Part shown: positions 17,145 to 26,558 of the stretch, piece by piece
Numbering within the stretch: position 1 is the first letter of the stretch
How the letters are laid out: each line of letters begins with the position of its first letter
Notes under the pieces: model-generated
Told to the model about the DNA's origin: nothing
The model's database searches: none
What the model saw: only the letters and a program-made list of their open reading frames with translations
Origin: Mycolicibacterium peregrinum
GTDB taxonomy: Bacteria > Actinomycetota > Actinomycetes > Mycobacteriales > Mycobacteriaceae
Direction: 5' to 3'
Length of the DNA stretch: 64,000 nucleotides
NCBI RefSeq assembly: GCF_001665625.1
Contig: NZ_LZSY01000005.1
Coordinates: forward strand, 1-64,000
Position numbers and translations under genes: made by a program

Positions 17145-20100
17145 ATGGTGAGCGTGGTGGCGACGAGTTCCCAGACGGTCCGCGACGAGGTCGCCGAACT
17201 CCTGGGGGTCAGCCCCGACGCCGTCGATCCCGACGCCGACCTGATTGCCTCCGGGCTCGATTCGATCCGGATGATGTCGTTGTCCGGTCGCTGGCGTAAG
17301 CAGGGCATCAACGTCGGATTCGCGGCCCTGGCAGCCAATCCCACCGTCGCCGCCTGGATCGAACTGGTCGCCGAGCACACTTCTGACACGCCCGCCGAAG
17401 CGCCTGCCCCGGACATCGCCGATGCCGAGGGCGACACCTTCCCACTCGCCCCGATCCAGCACGCCTTCTGGGTGGGCCGCAACCAGGACCAGCAACTGGG
17501 TGGTGTCGGCGCGCATCTGTACGTCGAGTTCGACGGAGCCGGAGTCGATCCGCTGCGACTTCGGGTCGCCGCGGAGAAACTGGCCGCGCGGCATCCGATG
17601 CTGCGGGTCGAGATCCTGCCCGACGGTACCCAGCGGATCGGTGATCGCCCGCTGCCGGTCACCGTCTACGAACTGCAGGATCTGGATGAGGCTGCAGCAC
17701 AAGCACAATTGGAGCTCATCAGGGAATCCAAGTCCCACCAGATGCTGCACGACGAGGTGCTCCAGCTGAGTCTGTCGCTGCTGCCAGGTGGGCGTACCCG
17801 GCTGCACGTGGACATGGACATGCAGGCCGCCGATGCGGTGAGCTATCGCAACTTCATGGCTGATCTGGCCGCGTTCTATCGCGGCGCCGACCTGCCGGAG
17901 TTGGGCTATACCTACCGCGAATACCGCGCACGCCTGACCGCCACGGTTCCGCCGCCGTCGGAGCAGGACCGGCAGTGGTGGGCCGATCGGGTACCCGATC
18001 TGCCGGATCCGCCTGCGCTGCCACTGGTTCCGCTGTCCGATCAGCGCAACCCGCACCGCAGCATCCGGCTCTGGGAAACCCTCGACGTGCCGACCCGCGA
18101 CGCACTGTTCGCGGCGGCGCAGCGGCGCGGCATCACCCCCGCGATGGCGGTCGGGGCGTCGTACGCCAACGCGCTGGCACGCTGGTCGACGCAGTCCAGG
18201 TTCCTGCTCAACCTGCCGATGTTCGGCAGGGAGCCGTATCACCCCGACGTGGACAAGCTGGTCGGTGACTTCACGTCCTCGCTGTTGCTCGACATCGACC
18301 TGACCGGGGCAGATACCGCGGCGGCCCGGGCCAGGGTGGTGCAGGAGACGCTGCACGCCACCGCCGCACATTCCTCGGTGTCCGGGCTCGATGTGCTGCG
18401 TGACGTGAGCCGCCACCGCGGCAGCCAGACCCTGGCCACCATCGTCTACACGAGCGCGCTCGGCCTGGGCGACCTTTTCGCCGGTGACGTCACCGACCAC
18501 TTCGGGGTACCGGTGTGGACCATCTCGCAGGGACCCCAGGTGCTCATCGATGCTCAGGCGACCCCGCTCGCCGAAGGCCTGATGATCAACTGGGACGTCC
18601 GGACCGAGGCCTTCCGGCCTGGCGTTGCCGAGGCCATGTTCGCCTACCACCTGGCCGAACTGCGCCGCCTGGCCGCCGATGATGCCGCCTGGGATGCGGC
18701 CGATCCGCCCGCGGCCTCCGAGTCTCAACGCCGGGTGCGGGCTGAGCTGAACGCGTCGACGTCGACTCCCAGTGGCGATGTGCTGCACTCGGGGTTTCTG
18801 GCCAACGCTGCGGCGACCCCCAACGCGCCCGCGGTGTTCTGCAGCGCCGGGAACCTCAGTTACGGCGAACTGCACGACAGGGTGCTGGCGGTGGCGGCTG
18901 CGCTGCAGTCGCGCGGGGTGTGCCACGGTGAGGTGGTCGCGGTGCTGGGGCCCAAGAGCGTCGAACAGGTCGTCGCGCTGCTGGCCATCTCGATGGTCGG
19001 CGCCGCGTACCTGCCGATCGGGGTCGATCAGCCCGCCGATCGGGCCGCGCGCATCCTGCGCACCGGTGGGGTGGACTTCGCCCTGGTCTGCGGCTCAGGG
19101 CCCGACCATCCGGACTTGCCGCACCTGTCGGTGACTGACGCCGAGATCATCGGTGACCCAGCGCATTTCGAGCCGGTGGCGACGAATCCGGACGACTTGG
19201 CGTACGTGTTGTTCACGTCGGGCTCGACCGGTGAGCCCAAGGGTGTCGAGATCACTCACGACGCGGCGATGAACACCATCGAGTTCATCAACCACCACTT
19301 CGACATCGGCCCGGCCGACCGGTGCCTGGCGCTGTCGCACCTGGAGTGCGACCTGTCGGTGATCGACGTCTACGGGACGCTGCGTTCGGGTGGCTCGCTG
19401 GTGGTCGTCGACGAGGAACAGCGCCGTGATCCAGACGTCTGGGTCAGGCTGATCGACGAACACCGGGTGACGGTGCTGCACTTCCTGACAGGTTGGCTCG
19501 AGATGCTGGTAGCCGCCCGTGAAACGAACACTGACGGGGCATCCTTGTCCTCATTGCGGGTGGTGCCCACCGGCGGCGACTGGGTGCGTCCGGACCTGGT
19601 GCGGGCGCTGCGCGCCGCGGCGCCGCGGGTGCGCTTCGCCGGACTCGGCGGGGCCACCGAGACCGCGACGCACAACACGATCTTCGAAGTCGGATTCGAC
19701 GACGACGCCCTGCCGTCGCACTGGACCTCGGTGCCGTTCGGTGTGCCGCTGACGAACAACTGCTGCCGTGTGGTCGACGCGCGGGGTGAGGACTGCCCTG
19801 ACTGGGTCCCCGGCGAACTGTGGGTCGGCGGGCGCGGTATCGCCCGTGGCTACCGCGGTCGGCCCGACCTCACCGCCGAACGTTTCGTCGAGCACGACGG
19901 GCGCCGCTGGTACCGCACCGGGGACCTGGTGCGGTCCTGGCCCGACGGCACGCTGGAGTTCGTCGGCCGGGCCGACCACCGGATCAAGGTCAGCGGATTC
20001 CGGATCGAACTGGGCGAGGTCGAGGGCGCACTGTGCCGCGTTCCGGGGGTGGACGCGGCGGTGGCGGTGCTGGTCCCGGTCGAGGGCGGTCACGACCTGC

Positions 20101-20666
20101 TGGGCGCGGTGGTGCGGGCGGACCAGCCGGGTGGCGATGCGGAAGCGGCCGCTCAGGCCATCTCCACAGCGATGGCCGAGCTGGTGCCCGCGCACATGAT
20201 CCCGCAGGTGCTGCTGGTCGCCGATGAGATTCCCTATGCCCGCGGCAAGACCGACCGCGCCGCAGCGGTTCGGATGCTCGCCGCACTCGGCGCTCCGGAG
20301 AGCCGGGGCTACCGGGCGCCGTCGGGTCCGCTGGAAACGGCCCTCTGCGCGATCGTCGGCGAGGTTCTCGGGCAGTCCGGGGTCGGTGTCGACGACGATT
20401 TCTTCGCCCTCGGCGGGGACTCGGTGCTGGGTACGCAGCTGGTGGCGCGGATCAGGGACTGGCTGGATACCTCGACGGTGATGGTCGCCGACGTCTTCGC
20501 CGCCCGAACCGTGGCGAAGATGGCCGCCGTGCTGGTGAGCCGGGAATCCGGCTCGGACCGGCTGCAGCTGGTGTCCGAGCTGTATCTCGAGGTCACGGGC
20601 ATGGACAGCGCCGATGTGGCGTCCGAGTTGGCACGCACGTCCCCAGAACTCGCGTTCGGCAACTAA
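17145..20666 (+). CDS. mbtB: Mycobactin NRPS MbtB (ArCP-Cy-A-PCP), phenyloxazoline synthase
   Basis: 1173 residues from ATG 17145; GGAGG (17140-17144) abuts that ATG, so GTG 17154, 9 nt downstream of it, is a plausible true start. Domains: aryl carrier (about 8-75, Ser40 in GLDSIRMM), cyclisation domain (about 95-530, DMDMQAADAVS matching DxxxxDxxS), adenylation (about 560-1040, LFTSGSTGEPKGV; A4 region ECDLSVIDVYG), PCP (about 1075-1140, LGGDSVLGTQL). It condenses the aryl acid with Ser/Thr and forms the oxazoline ring. M. tuberculosis MbtB is about 1414 residues because it carries a C-terminal thioesterase; here that function is a separate gene at 21483. Confidence 0.95.
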   Translation: MVSVVATSSQTVRDEVAELLGVSPDAVDPDADLIASGLDSIRMMSLSGRWRKQGINVGFAALAANPTVAAWIELVAEHTSDTPAEAPAPDIADAEGDTFPLAPIQHAFWVGRNQDQQLGGVGAHLYVEFDGAGVDPLRLRVAAEKLAARHPMLRVEILPDGTQRIGDRPLPVTVYELQDLDEAAAQAQLELIRESKSHQMLHDEVLQLSLSLLPGGRTRLHVDMDMQAADAVSYRNFMADLAAFYRGADLPELGYTYREYRARLTATVPPPSEQDRQWWADRVPDLPDPPALPLVPLSDQRNPHRSIRLWETLDVPTRDALFAAAQRRGITPAMAVGASYANALARWSTQSRFLLNLPMFGREPYHPDVDKLVGDFTSSLLLDIDLTGADTAAARARVVQETLHATAAHSSVSGLDVLRDVSRHRGSQTLATIVYTSALGLGDLFAGDVTDHFGVPVWTISQGPQVLIDAQATPLAEGLMINWDVRTEAFRPGVAEAMFAYHLAELRRLAADDAAWDAADPPAASESQRRVRAELNASTSTPSGDVLHSGFLANAAATPNAPAVFCSAGNLSYGELHDRVLAVAAALQSRGVCHGEVVAVLGPKSVEQVVALLAISMVGAAYLPIGVDQPADRAARILRTGGVDFALVCGSGPDHPDLPHLSVTDAEIIGDPAHFEPVATNPDDLAYVLFTSGSTGEPKGVEITHDAAMNTIEFINHHFDIGPADRCLALSHLECDLSVIDVYGTLRSGGSLVVVDEEQRRDPDVWVRLIDEHRVTVLHFLTGWLEMLVAARETNTDGASLSSLRVVPTGGDWVRPDLVRALRAAAPRVRFAGLGGATETATHNTIFEVGFDDDALPSHWTSVPFGVPLTNNCCRVVDARGEDCPDWVPGELWVGGRGIARGYRGRPDLTAERFVEHDGRRWYRTGDLVRSWPDGTLEFVGRADHRIKVSGFRIELGEVEGALCRVPGVDAAVAVLVPVEGGHDLLGAVVRADQPGGDAEAAAQAISTAMAELVPAHMIPQVLLVADEIPYARGKTDRAAAVRMLAALGAPESRGYRAPSGPLETALCAIVGEVLGQSGVGVDDDFFALGGDSVLGTQLVARIRDWLDTSTVMVADVFAARTVAKMAAVLVSRESGSDRLQLVSELYLEVTGMDSADVASELARTSPELAFGN

Positions 20667-20702
20667 GGTTAGAGTTACTTCAGTTAGGGCAGGCTTTGCT
20701 TA
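20664..20702 (+). promoter_or_regulatory. Internal tandem IdeR-like boxes after mbtB
   Basis: TAAGGTTAGAGTTACTTCA (20664-20682) and TTAGGGCAGGCTTTGCTTA (20684-20702) each match about 13/19 of the IdeR consensus. They are one base apart, the same 20-bp centre spacing as at mbtA/mbtB. The first overlaps the mbtB stop codon. They precede the gene starting at 20719 and imply an internal iron-regulated promoter. Confidence 0.65.
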
Positions 20703-20718
20703 TCGTCAGGAGGTCGTT

Positions 20719-21486
20719 GTGGACGCGGTGAGTCGCACGACTACGCAGACCATGCACGCAGTGGCGACAGAACCGCTGCACCAGGGGTTCTTCACGCATG
20801 CGCAGGGTGCCCCCGACGACATCGCGGTGGTCGGCCCGACCACCCGCTGGACCTACGGGCAGCTGCGTGAGCAGGCGCTTTCGGTGTCCGGAGCGCTCGC
20901 GGTGGCCGGCGTACGCGTCGGCGACCGGGTCGCGGTCGTGGGGTCCACCGGCCTGGACACGGTGATCGCCTCACTGGGAATCCTGGCGGCCGGCGGCGTC
21001 TGTGTCCCGATCGACACTGCTGACCCGGCCGAGCCGGTGCTGGAGCACACGGGCGTGCGGATGGCTCTGTTCACCGGGGACGGACCGCCCAACTGGCTGC
21101 CGGCGCTCACCGTCGCCGAGGCGCTGCGGATCGGGGCCCGCGCGAGCGGTGTCACCCCGGTGCGTTCCGCGCCCGGTGACCCCGCGTTCCTGGGCTCGGT
21201 CGACGAGTCGGGGTATGCGGTCGTGACCCACGCTGCTGCTCACGACGCCGTGGTGGAGCTCACCGCCCGGCTCGGTGTTCACGGCGATGACCGCATCGGT
21301 GTGTTCTCGGCTGCCGGCGCCGCGGCTCCGATCCTGATGATGCTGGTGGCACTGACCGCAGGCGCAGGCATCGTCGTTGCCGACGATGCAGCGCGCCGCA
21401 ACCCCGAGCGGGGGATGAACGGCTTCGCCCTCGCTGTGCGGCATCGGGATGCGGTGGCCGCTCTCGACACCGCTGTGCCGTCGTGA
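20719..21486 (+). CDS. Degenerate adenylation-domain-like protein in the mycobactin operon
   Basis: 255 residues from GTG 20719, with AGGAGG at 20708-20713, 5 nt upstream. It looks like the N-terminal subdomain of an NRPS adenylation domain (TRWTYGQLREQALSVSGAL; GDRVAVVGSTGLDTVIASLGILAAGGVCVPID, the A1-A2 region). Where the A3 P-loop TSGSTGxPKG should be (residues about 164-180) it has SGYAVVTHAAAHDAVVEL instead. Motifs A5-A10, including the catalytic Lys, are missing. It therefore cannot form an acyl-adenylate as it stands. It has its own good RBS, IdeR-like boxes, normal codon use, and overlaps the thioesterase start by GTGA, so it appears expressed. The role is unknown: scaffold or remnant. 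Confidence 0.7.
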   Translation: MDAVSRTTTQTMHAVATEPLHQGFFTHAQGAPDDIAVVGPTTRWTYGQLREQALSVSGALAVAGVRVGDRVAVVGSTGLDTVIASLGILAAGGVCVPIDTADPAEPVLEHTGVRMALFTGDGPPNWLPALTVAEALRIGARASGVTPVRSAPGDPAFLGSVDESGYAVVTHAAAHDAVVELTARLGVHGDDRIGVFSAAGAAAPILMMLVALTAGAGIVVADDAARRNPERGMNGFALAVRHRDAVAALDTAVPS

Positions 21487-22229
21487 GCGGGCCGGATACC
21501 CAGATCACCGTCAAGCCCTGGGTCAAGCGTTATCCAGGGTCCCAAAGTTCAACAGCCACACTGGTTTTCCCGCATGCCGGGGGAGCGGCCGTGGCCTACC
21601 GGGGATTCGGAACGGCACTGGCTGCGGCCGGCTCCGATGCCTATGTCATGCAATACCCGCAGCGCGGCGACCGCCTGTCGCATCCGGCGGCGCCCACGGT
21701 AGAAGATCTCGCCAAGGATCTCTTCGATGCCGGCGACTGGGCCGGAATCGGGTCGCTCCGGTTGTTCGGACACTGCATGGGCGCCGTGGTGGCCTTCGAA
21801 TTCGCCCGGATCGCCGAACGCAACGGCGTGGCGATCGACGCCCTGTGGGTGTCGGCCAGCGAGGCGCCGTCGGCCGTGGCCGCCGCGCCCGCGCTGCCGA
21901 TGGCCGAATCCGAGATCATCGCTGAGATGGTCGATCTCGGCGGTACCGACGAGGCGCTGCTCGCTGACGACGACTTCGTCGAACTACTGCTGATGGCGGT
22001 GCGGGCCGACTACAGCGCCTTCAACCGCTATGCGTGCGACGCCGACGTGACTATCGCCGCGGACATCTACGCACTGGGCGGAGAGAGCGACCACCGCATC
22101 GGTGAAGACATGTTGCGGCGCTGGGAAACCCACACCACCGGTGCCTACACCTGCTCGATGTTCGACGGCGGGCATTTCTACCTCAACACCCAACTCGAGG
22201 ACGTGGCGGAGCTGGTGAATGAGCTCTAG
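21483..22229 (+). CDS. mbtT: Stand-alone type II thioesterase of mycobactin synthesis (MbtT-like)
   Basis: 248 residues from GTG 21483, overlapping the previous gene by GTGA and the mbtC start by 11 bp. An alpha/beta-hydrolase thioesterase of the GrsT/PchC type: LVFPHAGGAAVAYRGF, then LFGHCMGAVVAFEFAR, an Asp candidate in YALGGESDHRIG and the His in FDGGHFYLN. The nucleophile elbow reads GHCMG, with Cys98 where Ser is usual. It replaces the thioesterase fused to MbtB in M. tuberculosis. It probably edits mis-primed carrier domains or assists release. Confidence 0.85.
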   Translation: MSGPDTQITVKPWVKRYPGSQSSTATLVFPHAGGAAVAYRGFGTALAAAGSDAYVMQYPQRGDRLSHPAAPTVEDLAKDLFDAGDWAGIGSLRLFGHCMGAVVAFEFARIAERNGVAIDALWVSASEAPSAVAAAPALPMAESEIIAEMVDLGGTDEALLADDDFVELLLMAVRADYSAFNRYACDADVTIAADIYALGGESDHRIGEDMLRRWETHTTGAYTCSMFDGGHFYLNTQLEDVAELVNEL

Positions 22230-23556
22230 CCGCCAGCTTCCGGGGCCTGACAGCAGTGATCCGGTGGTGATCGTGGGGATGGCCCTCGAGGCGCCGGGCG
22301 GGATCGAAACTGCTGACGACTACTGGTCGCTGCTGACAGAGCAGCGCGAAGCCCTCGGCCGATTTCCCGCCGACCGCGGTTGGTCAGTTCGCGAACTGTT
22401 CGACGGCTCGCGCCGTGACGGGTTCAAGCGTATCCATGACCTGGGCGGATTCCTCTCCAGCGCAGCGACATTCGACCCCGCCTTCTTCGGGATCTCGCCG
22501 CGTGAGGCGGTGGCGATGGATCCGCAGCAACGCATCGGGCTGCGGATCGCGTGGCGTGCGCTGGAGAACAGCGGCATCAACCCCGATGATCTCGCCGGGC
22601 ACGACGTGGGTTGCTACGTCGGTGCATCGGGTCTGGAGTACGGGCCGGCGCTGTCGGAGTTCTCCCATCACAGCGGACATCTGATCACCGGTACCTCGCT
22701 GGGTGTCATCTCCGGCCGGATCGCCTACACGCTGGATCTGTGCGGTCCGGCACTCACCATCGACACCTCGTGCTCGTCGGCGTTGGCGGCGTTCCACACC
22801 GCCGTGGCCGCGGTCCGCGCCGGCGACTGCGACATGGCGCTGACCGGCGGGGTCTGCGTGATGGGTACCCCCGGGTACTTCGTGGAGTTCTCCAAGCAGC
22901 ACGCATTGTCCGACGACGGACACTGCCGGCCGTACAGCGCACACGCCAGTGGCACGGTCTGGGCGGAAGGGGCGGCGATGTTCGTCCTGCAACGCAAATC
23001 GGCGGCCGTACGCGACAGTCGGCGAATCCTGGCCGAGGTGCGCGCCACCGCGGTGAACCAGGACGGTCGGACCACCGGTCTGACCGCGCCCAGCGGCGCC
23101 GCACAGCAGCGGTTGTTCGCCAAGGCGATCGAGCAGGCCGCCGTGCGTCCGGAGGACGTCGGCATGATCGAGGGCCACGGCACCGGAACCCGACTCGGCG
23201 ACCGGACCGAATTACGTTCGTTGGCACAGACTTACGGCGCCACGGAGCCCGGATCCGGCGCGTTGTTGGGCTCGGTGAAATCCAACGTCGGGCACTCCCA
23301 GGCGGCGGCAGGCGGGCTCGGTCTGGCGAAGGTGATCCTGGCGGCCGAGCGTGCGGCCATCCCGGCCACCCTGCACGCCGATGAGGTCAGCCGCGAGATC
23401 GACTGGGACAGCCAAGGTCTGCGGCTGGCGACCAAGCTCACCCAATGGCCCGCGGTCAACGGTCAGCGCATAGGCGCGGTCTCGGCCTTCGGCATGAGCG
23501 GCACCAACGCGCATGCGATCGTCGCGGTTCCCGAGGTCCCAGGGGCCGCAGCATGA
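22219..23556 (+). CDS. mbtC: Polyketide ketosynthase MbtC
   Basis: 445 residues, a single KS domain as in M. tuberculosis MbtC. Cys185 is in LTIDTSCSSALAAFH; the two catalytic His are in EGHGTGTRLGD and SNVGHSQAA. It ends at the KS C-terminus (SAFGMSGTNAHAIVAV) with no AT or ACP; those are on MbtD, whose ATG overlaps the mbtC stop (ATGA). Together they add a ketide unit (the 3-hydroxybutyrate-type linker) to the growing mycobactin. Confidence 0.93.
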   Translation: MSSSRQLPGPDSSDPVVIVGMALEAPGGIETADDYWSLLTEQREALGRFPADRGWSVRELFDGSRRDGFKRIHDLGGFLSSAATFDPAFFGISPREAVAMDPQQRIGLRIAWRALENSGINPDDLAGHDVGCYVGASGLEYGPALSEFSHHSGHLITGTSLGVISGRIAYTLDLCGPALTIDTSCSSALAAFHTAVAAVRAGDCDMALTGGVCVMGTPGYFVEFSKQHALSDDGHCRPYSAHASGTVWAEGAAMFVLQRKSAAVRDSRRILAEVRATAVNQDGRTTGLTAPSGAAQQRLFAKAIEQAAVRPEDVGMIEGHGTGTRLGDRTELRSLAQTYGATEPGSGALLGSVKSNVGHSQAAAGGLGLAKVILAAERAAIPATLHADEVSREIDWDSQGLRLATKLTQWPAVNGQRIGAVSAFGMSGTNAHAIVAVPEVPGAAA

Positions 23557-26500
23557 CCGAAGGCCACTCTCTTCCCGACGGGCGCACAGCTGTCCTGCTC
23601 AGTGCACACGCCGAGGAACTGATCGGAACCGACGCCGCGGCCATCCTGCGCTATCTCGACACCCGTGCCGAGGTGAGTGCGGACGACGTCGCCGCCACCC
23701 TGCGGTCCACCCGGCGCCTGCGCCGCCACCGCGCTGTGGTCCGGGCCGTCGACCGCGATGAACTCACCGCGGGTCTGCGTGCGTTGGCCGATGGCGCGGA
23801 CCACCCGCTGGTCACCCGCGCGCAAGCGGGGTCACCGGGATCGGGTTCGGGCGCCCGCATCGCCTTCGTGTTCCCCGGCCAGGGCAGTCAGTGGCCGTCG
23901 ATGGGCGTGCAGGCCTACGAGCGGCTTCCTGTTTATCGGGCCGAGGTCGACAGATGTGCCGCGCAGTTCCAGGCTGCCGGCGCCGCGTCACCGCTGGATT
24001 ATCTTCTGGCCGAGCCGGATTCGGCTGCGGTCACCAATGATTTCTCCCAGGTGCAGATCCAGGGCGCTCAGTTCGTCCACGGTGTGGCGTTGGCCCGGGT
24101 GTGGCGGTCCTGCGGTGTGCTGCCCGATATCACCGTCGGTCACAGTCTCGGCGAGATCGGCGCTGCCTACGTGGCCGGCACCATCACCCTGCCCGACGCA
24201 GTGGCCGTGGTGATCGCCCGCGCGACCGTGTTGGACCGCTTGACCGGGCCCTACCGCGTCGCGGTCCTCGGAATCACACCCGAGGAAGCCTCGAAGGTGA
24301 TCGCCGAAACCCCGGGTTGGCTGGAACTGTCGGTGGTGAACTCCCGCTCATCGGTGGCGGTGTCGGGGGAGACCGGCGCGGTGGCCGCAGCGGTGGCGAC
24401 AGTGGCCGGGCGCGGAGCATTCGCCAAAGAGATCGAGATGTGGTTCCCGGCGCACACCACTGCGCTGGACGGGTCGCGGGGCGAGCTCGAATCACTGCTT
24501 CCCTCTGCAGGATTCACTGAGTCACCGGTGCAGTTCATCGGCTCGGCCACCGCCGACGTGGTGGCGGCCGGAACCGGATTCACCGACTACTGGTACACCA
24601 ACCTGCGCAGCACGGTGCGCTTCGACCGCGCCATCGAGATGGCCGCGCGGCGCGGCGCCCGGATCTTCGTCGAACTCTCCGCACATCCGGCGCTGTTGTT
24701 CGCCATGGGCGATCTGCTCGACGACGCGGCCGAACTCACCGGCGGGCCGGTGGTGATGGTGGGATCGGGCCGGCGCGACGAACCGGTCACCGACCGGCTC
24801 AGCGCCAACATCGTCTCCGTCGCGATGGCCGATGCCGGCTACCGCTGGAGCGATCTCCCGAACCATGCCGCCGAGTCGCTGCGCGACTTCCCGTTCGCGC
24901 CGATGCGCGCCGAACACCTCTGGGCCACAACACAACCGCTACCGCCGGTCGCAGGCTTGACGGTCGGCGTCGAGCATTGGCAGAACCACGGCCTCCCCGC
25001 CACGCCTGCCGGACAGCGCCGGATCGCGGTGCTCGATCTGGCCGCCGGACAGGGGCCCGCCGCCACGCTGCAACGTGCAGCCGAGGAGATGGACGCAACC
25101 ACCGTTGTCGCCCCCGCCGACGCCGACCTGCTGGTCGTGGTCGCGCCGGTATCTGAGCACGACGATGCGGTGGCGGCGGCAGAATCCCTGAGCCGCCGCG
25201 TCGACGACGGGCTACTGGGTTATGTCGGGGCGATCACGCCGGAGACCCGCGATGTATGGCTGGTCACCGTCGGTGGTGAATCCACCGGCGACGGATCGCA
25301 GCGCCCACGGCCCGAGGCCGCCGCATTGGCGGCGATGCACCGTAGCCTGAGCTACGAACATCCGGACCCGACTTTCCGCCACCTGGATCTGGCCGAATCG
25401 GCGATCGACCCCGCCGCCGCGGTGACAGCGATCACCGCAATGCTGACCGATGCCGAGGACATCGCCCTGCGGGGCAACGGTTCCGCAATCGAGGTCTGGC
25501 ACCGTGGGATGCGCGATGACACCTCCGACGCCCGGACCTGGACCGCCGAATCGGGGGTGTTCGACGAGGTGGTCATCACCGGTGGAGCCGGCGCGGTGGG
25601 CCTGCACTATGCCCGTCACCTGGCCGGGCAGGGGGCCCGGCGCATCGTGCTGCTCAGCCGCAGCGGCCTCGATGACACGCAACTAGCCGCGCTTTCCGCC
25701 CCCGGCACCGAGATCGTCGCTCCTCGTTGCGATCTGACCGACCCGGCGCAGATCGCCGCGACGGTCGCAGAACTGGCGGTCGGCCCGGCATCACTGGTGA
25801 TCCACGCGGCCGCGTCCGCCACGATCGCCGCCGGCGACGAGCTGACCGGTGCAACGGTGCGGGATACCTTTGCGGCCAAAGTGAGCGGGCTGGCCAACCT
25901 GGCCGCGGCCTGGCCGATGCAACCGGATGCCCGGATCGTGTTGTGCTCCTCGGTGTCCGGCCTGTGGGGCGGGTACGGCCATGCCGCCTACTCTGCGGCC
26001 AACCGGCTGCTCGACGCCCTCGGTGCGCAGCTGCGCGAACACGGTCGGCGCTGCACCTCGGTGCGATGGGGACTGTGGCCGGGAGACGGCATCATCGATT
26101 CCGGTGAGATCAGCCGGGTCGAGCGGTCGGGCCTGCGAGCCATGGCGCCCGACCGTGCAGTGGAGGCCGGGCTGCGGGATTACCCGGCCGATCCACTGGT
26201 GTTCACCGCCGACGCGGAACGACTGCGGACCTTCCTCGGTGCGGCGGCCCAACCCGAACCGGTTGTCGTGACTGCCGAGGCTCCGCTCGACGACGCCGCC
26301 GAGGCGGCCGACGCCACAGGCGCGATGCGGATCGCGCTCGGTGCGGTGTTGAAGCTCGACGACACCACCGGACTGGATCTCGGCGCGTCGCTGCTGGATC
26401 TCGGTGTCGACTCGCTGCTGGCGATCGACCTACGTAAGAAGCTCAAGAAGGCCACCGGCCGTGCCGTGCCGCTGGCCACCATCCTCGGTGGCGCCACCGC

Positions 26501-26558
26501 TGCCGAAGTGATCGAGCATTTGGAAAGACCTGAAAAGGAAGCATTTTCGCGTGACTGA
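23553..26558 (+). CDS. mbtD: Polyketide synthase MbtD (AT-KR-ACP)
   Basis: 1001 residues from ATG 23553. Acyltransferase at about 100-400 (VFPGQGSQW; Ser198 in GHSLGEIGA), ketoreductase at about 655-870 (VVITGGAGAVGL; AYSAAN catalytic Tyr/Asn), ACP at about 915-990 (Ser954 in LGVDSLLAIDL). It works with MbtC, which supplies the KS: the AT loads malonyl and the KR reduces the beta-keto group to the hydroxy acid. Length agrees with M. tuberculosis MbtD (about 1004). Translationally coupled on both sides; the mbtE GTG lies inside its last codons. Confidence 0.93.
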   Translation: MTEGHSLPDGRTAVLLSAHAEELIGTDAAAILRYLDTRAEVSADDVAATLRSTRRLRRHRAVVRAVDRDELTAGLRALADGADHPLVTRAQAGSPGSGSGARIAFVFPGQGSQWPSMGVQAYERLPVYRAEVDRCAAQFQAAGAASPLDYLLAEPDSAAVTNDFSQVQIQGAQFVHGVALARVWRSCGVLPDITVGHSLGEIGAAYVAGTITLPDAVAVVIARATVLDRLTGPYRVAVLGITPEEASKVIAETPGWLELSVVNSRSSVAVSGETGAVAAAVATVAGRGAFAKEIEMWFPAHTTALDGSRGELESLLPSAGFTESPVQFIGSATADVVAAGTGFTDYWYTNLRSTVRFDRAIEMAARRGARIFVELSAHPALLFAMGDLLDDAAELTGGPVVMVGSGRRDEPVTDRLSANIVSVAMADAGYRWSDLPNHAAESLRDFPFAPMRAEHLWATTQPLPPVAGLTVGVEHWQNHGLPATPAGQRRIAVLDLAAGQGPAATLQRAAEEMDATTVVAPADADLLVVVAPVSEHDDAVAAAESLSRRVDDGLLGYVGAITPETRDVWLVTVGGESTGDGSQRPRPEAAALAAMHRSLSYEHPDPTFRHLDLAESAIDPAAAVTAITAMLTDAEDIALRGNGSAIEVWHRGMRDDTSDARTWTAESGVFDEVVITGGAGAVGLHYARHLAGQGARRIVLLSRSGLDDTQLAALSAPGTEIVAPRCDLTDPAQIAATVAELAVGPASLVIHAAASATIAAGDELTGATVRDTFAAKVSGLANLAAAWPMQPDARIVLCSSVSGLWGGYGHAAYSAANRLLDALGAQLREHGRRCTSVRWGLWPGDGIIDSGEISRVERSGLRAMAPDRAVEAGLRDYPADPLVFTADAERLRTFLGAAAQPEPVVVTAEAPLDDAAEAADATGAMRIALGAVLKLDDTTGLDLGASLLDLGVDSLLAIDLRKKLKKATGRAVPLATILGGATAAEVIEHLERPEKEAFSRD

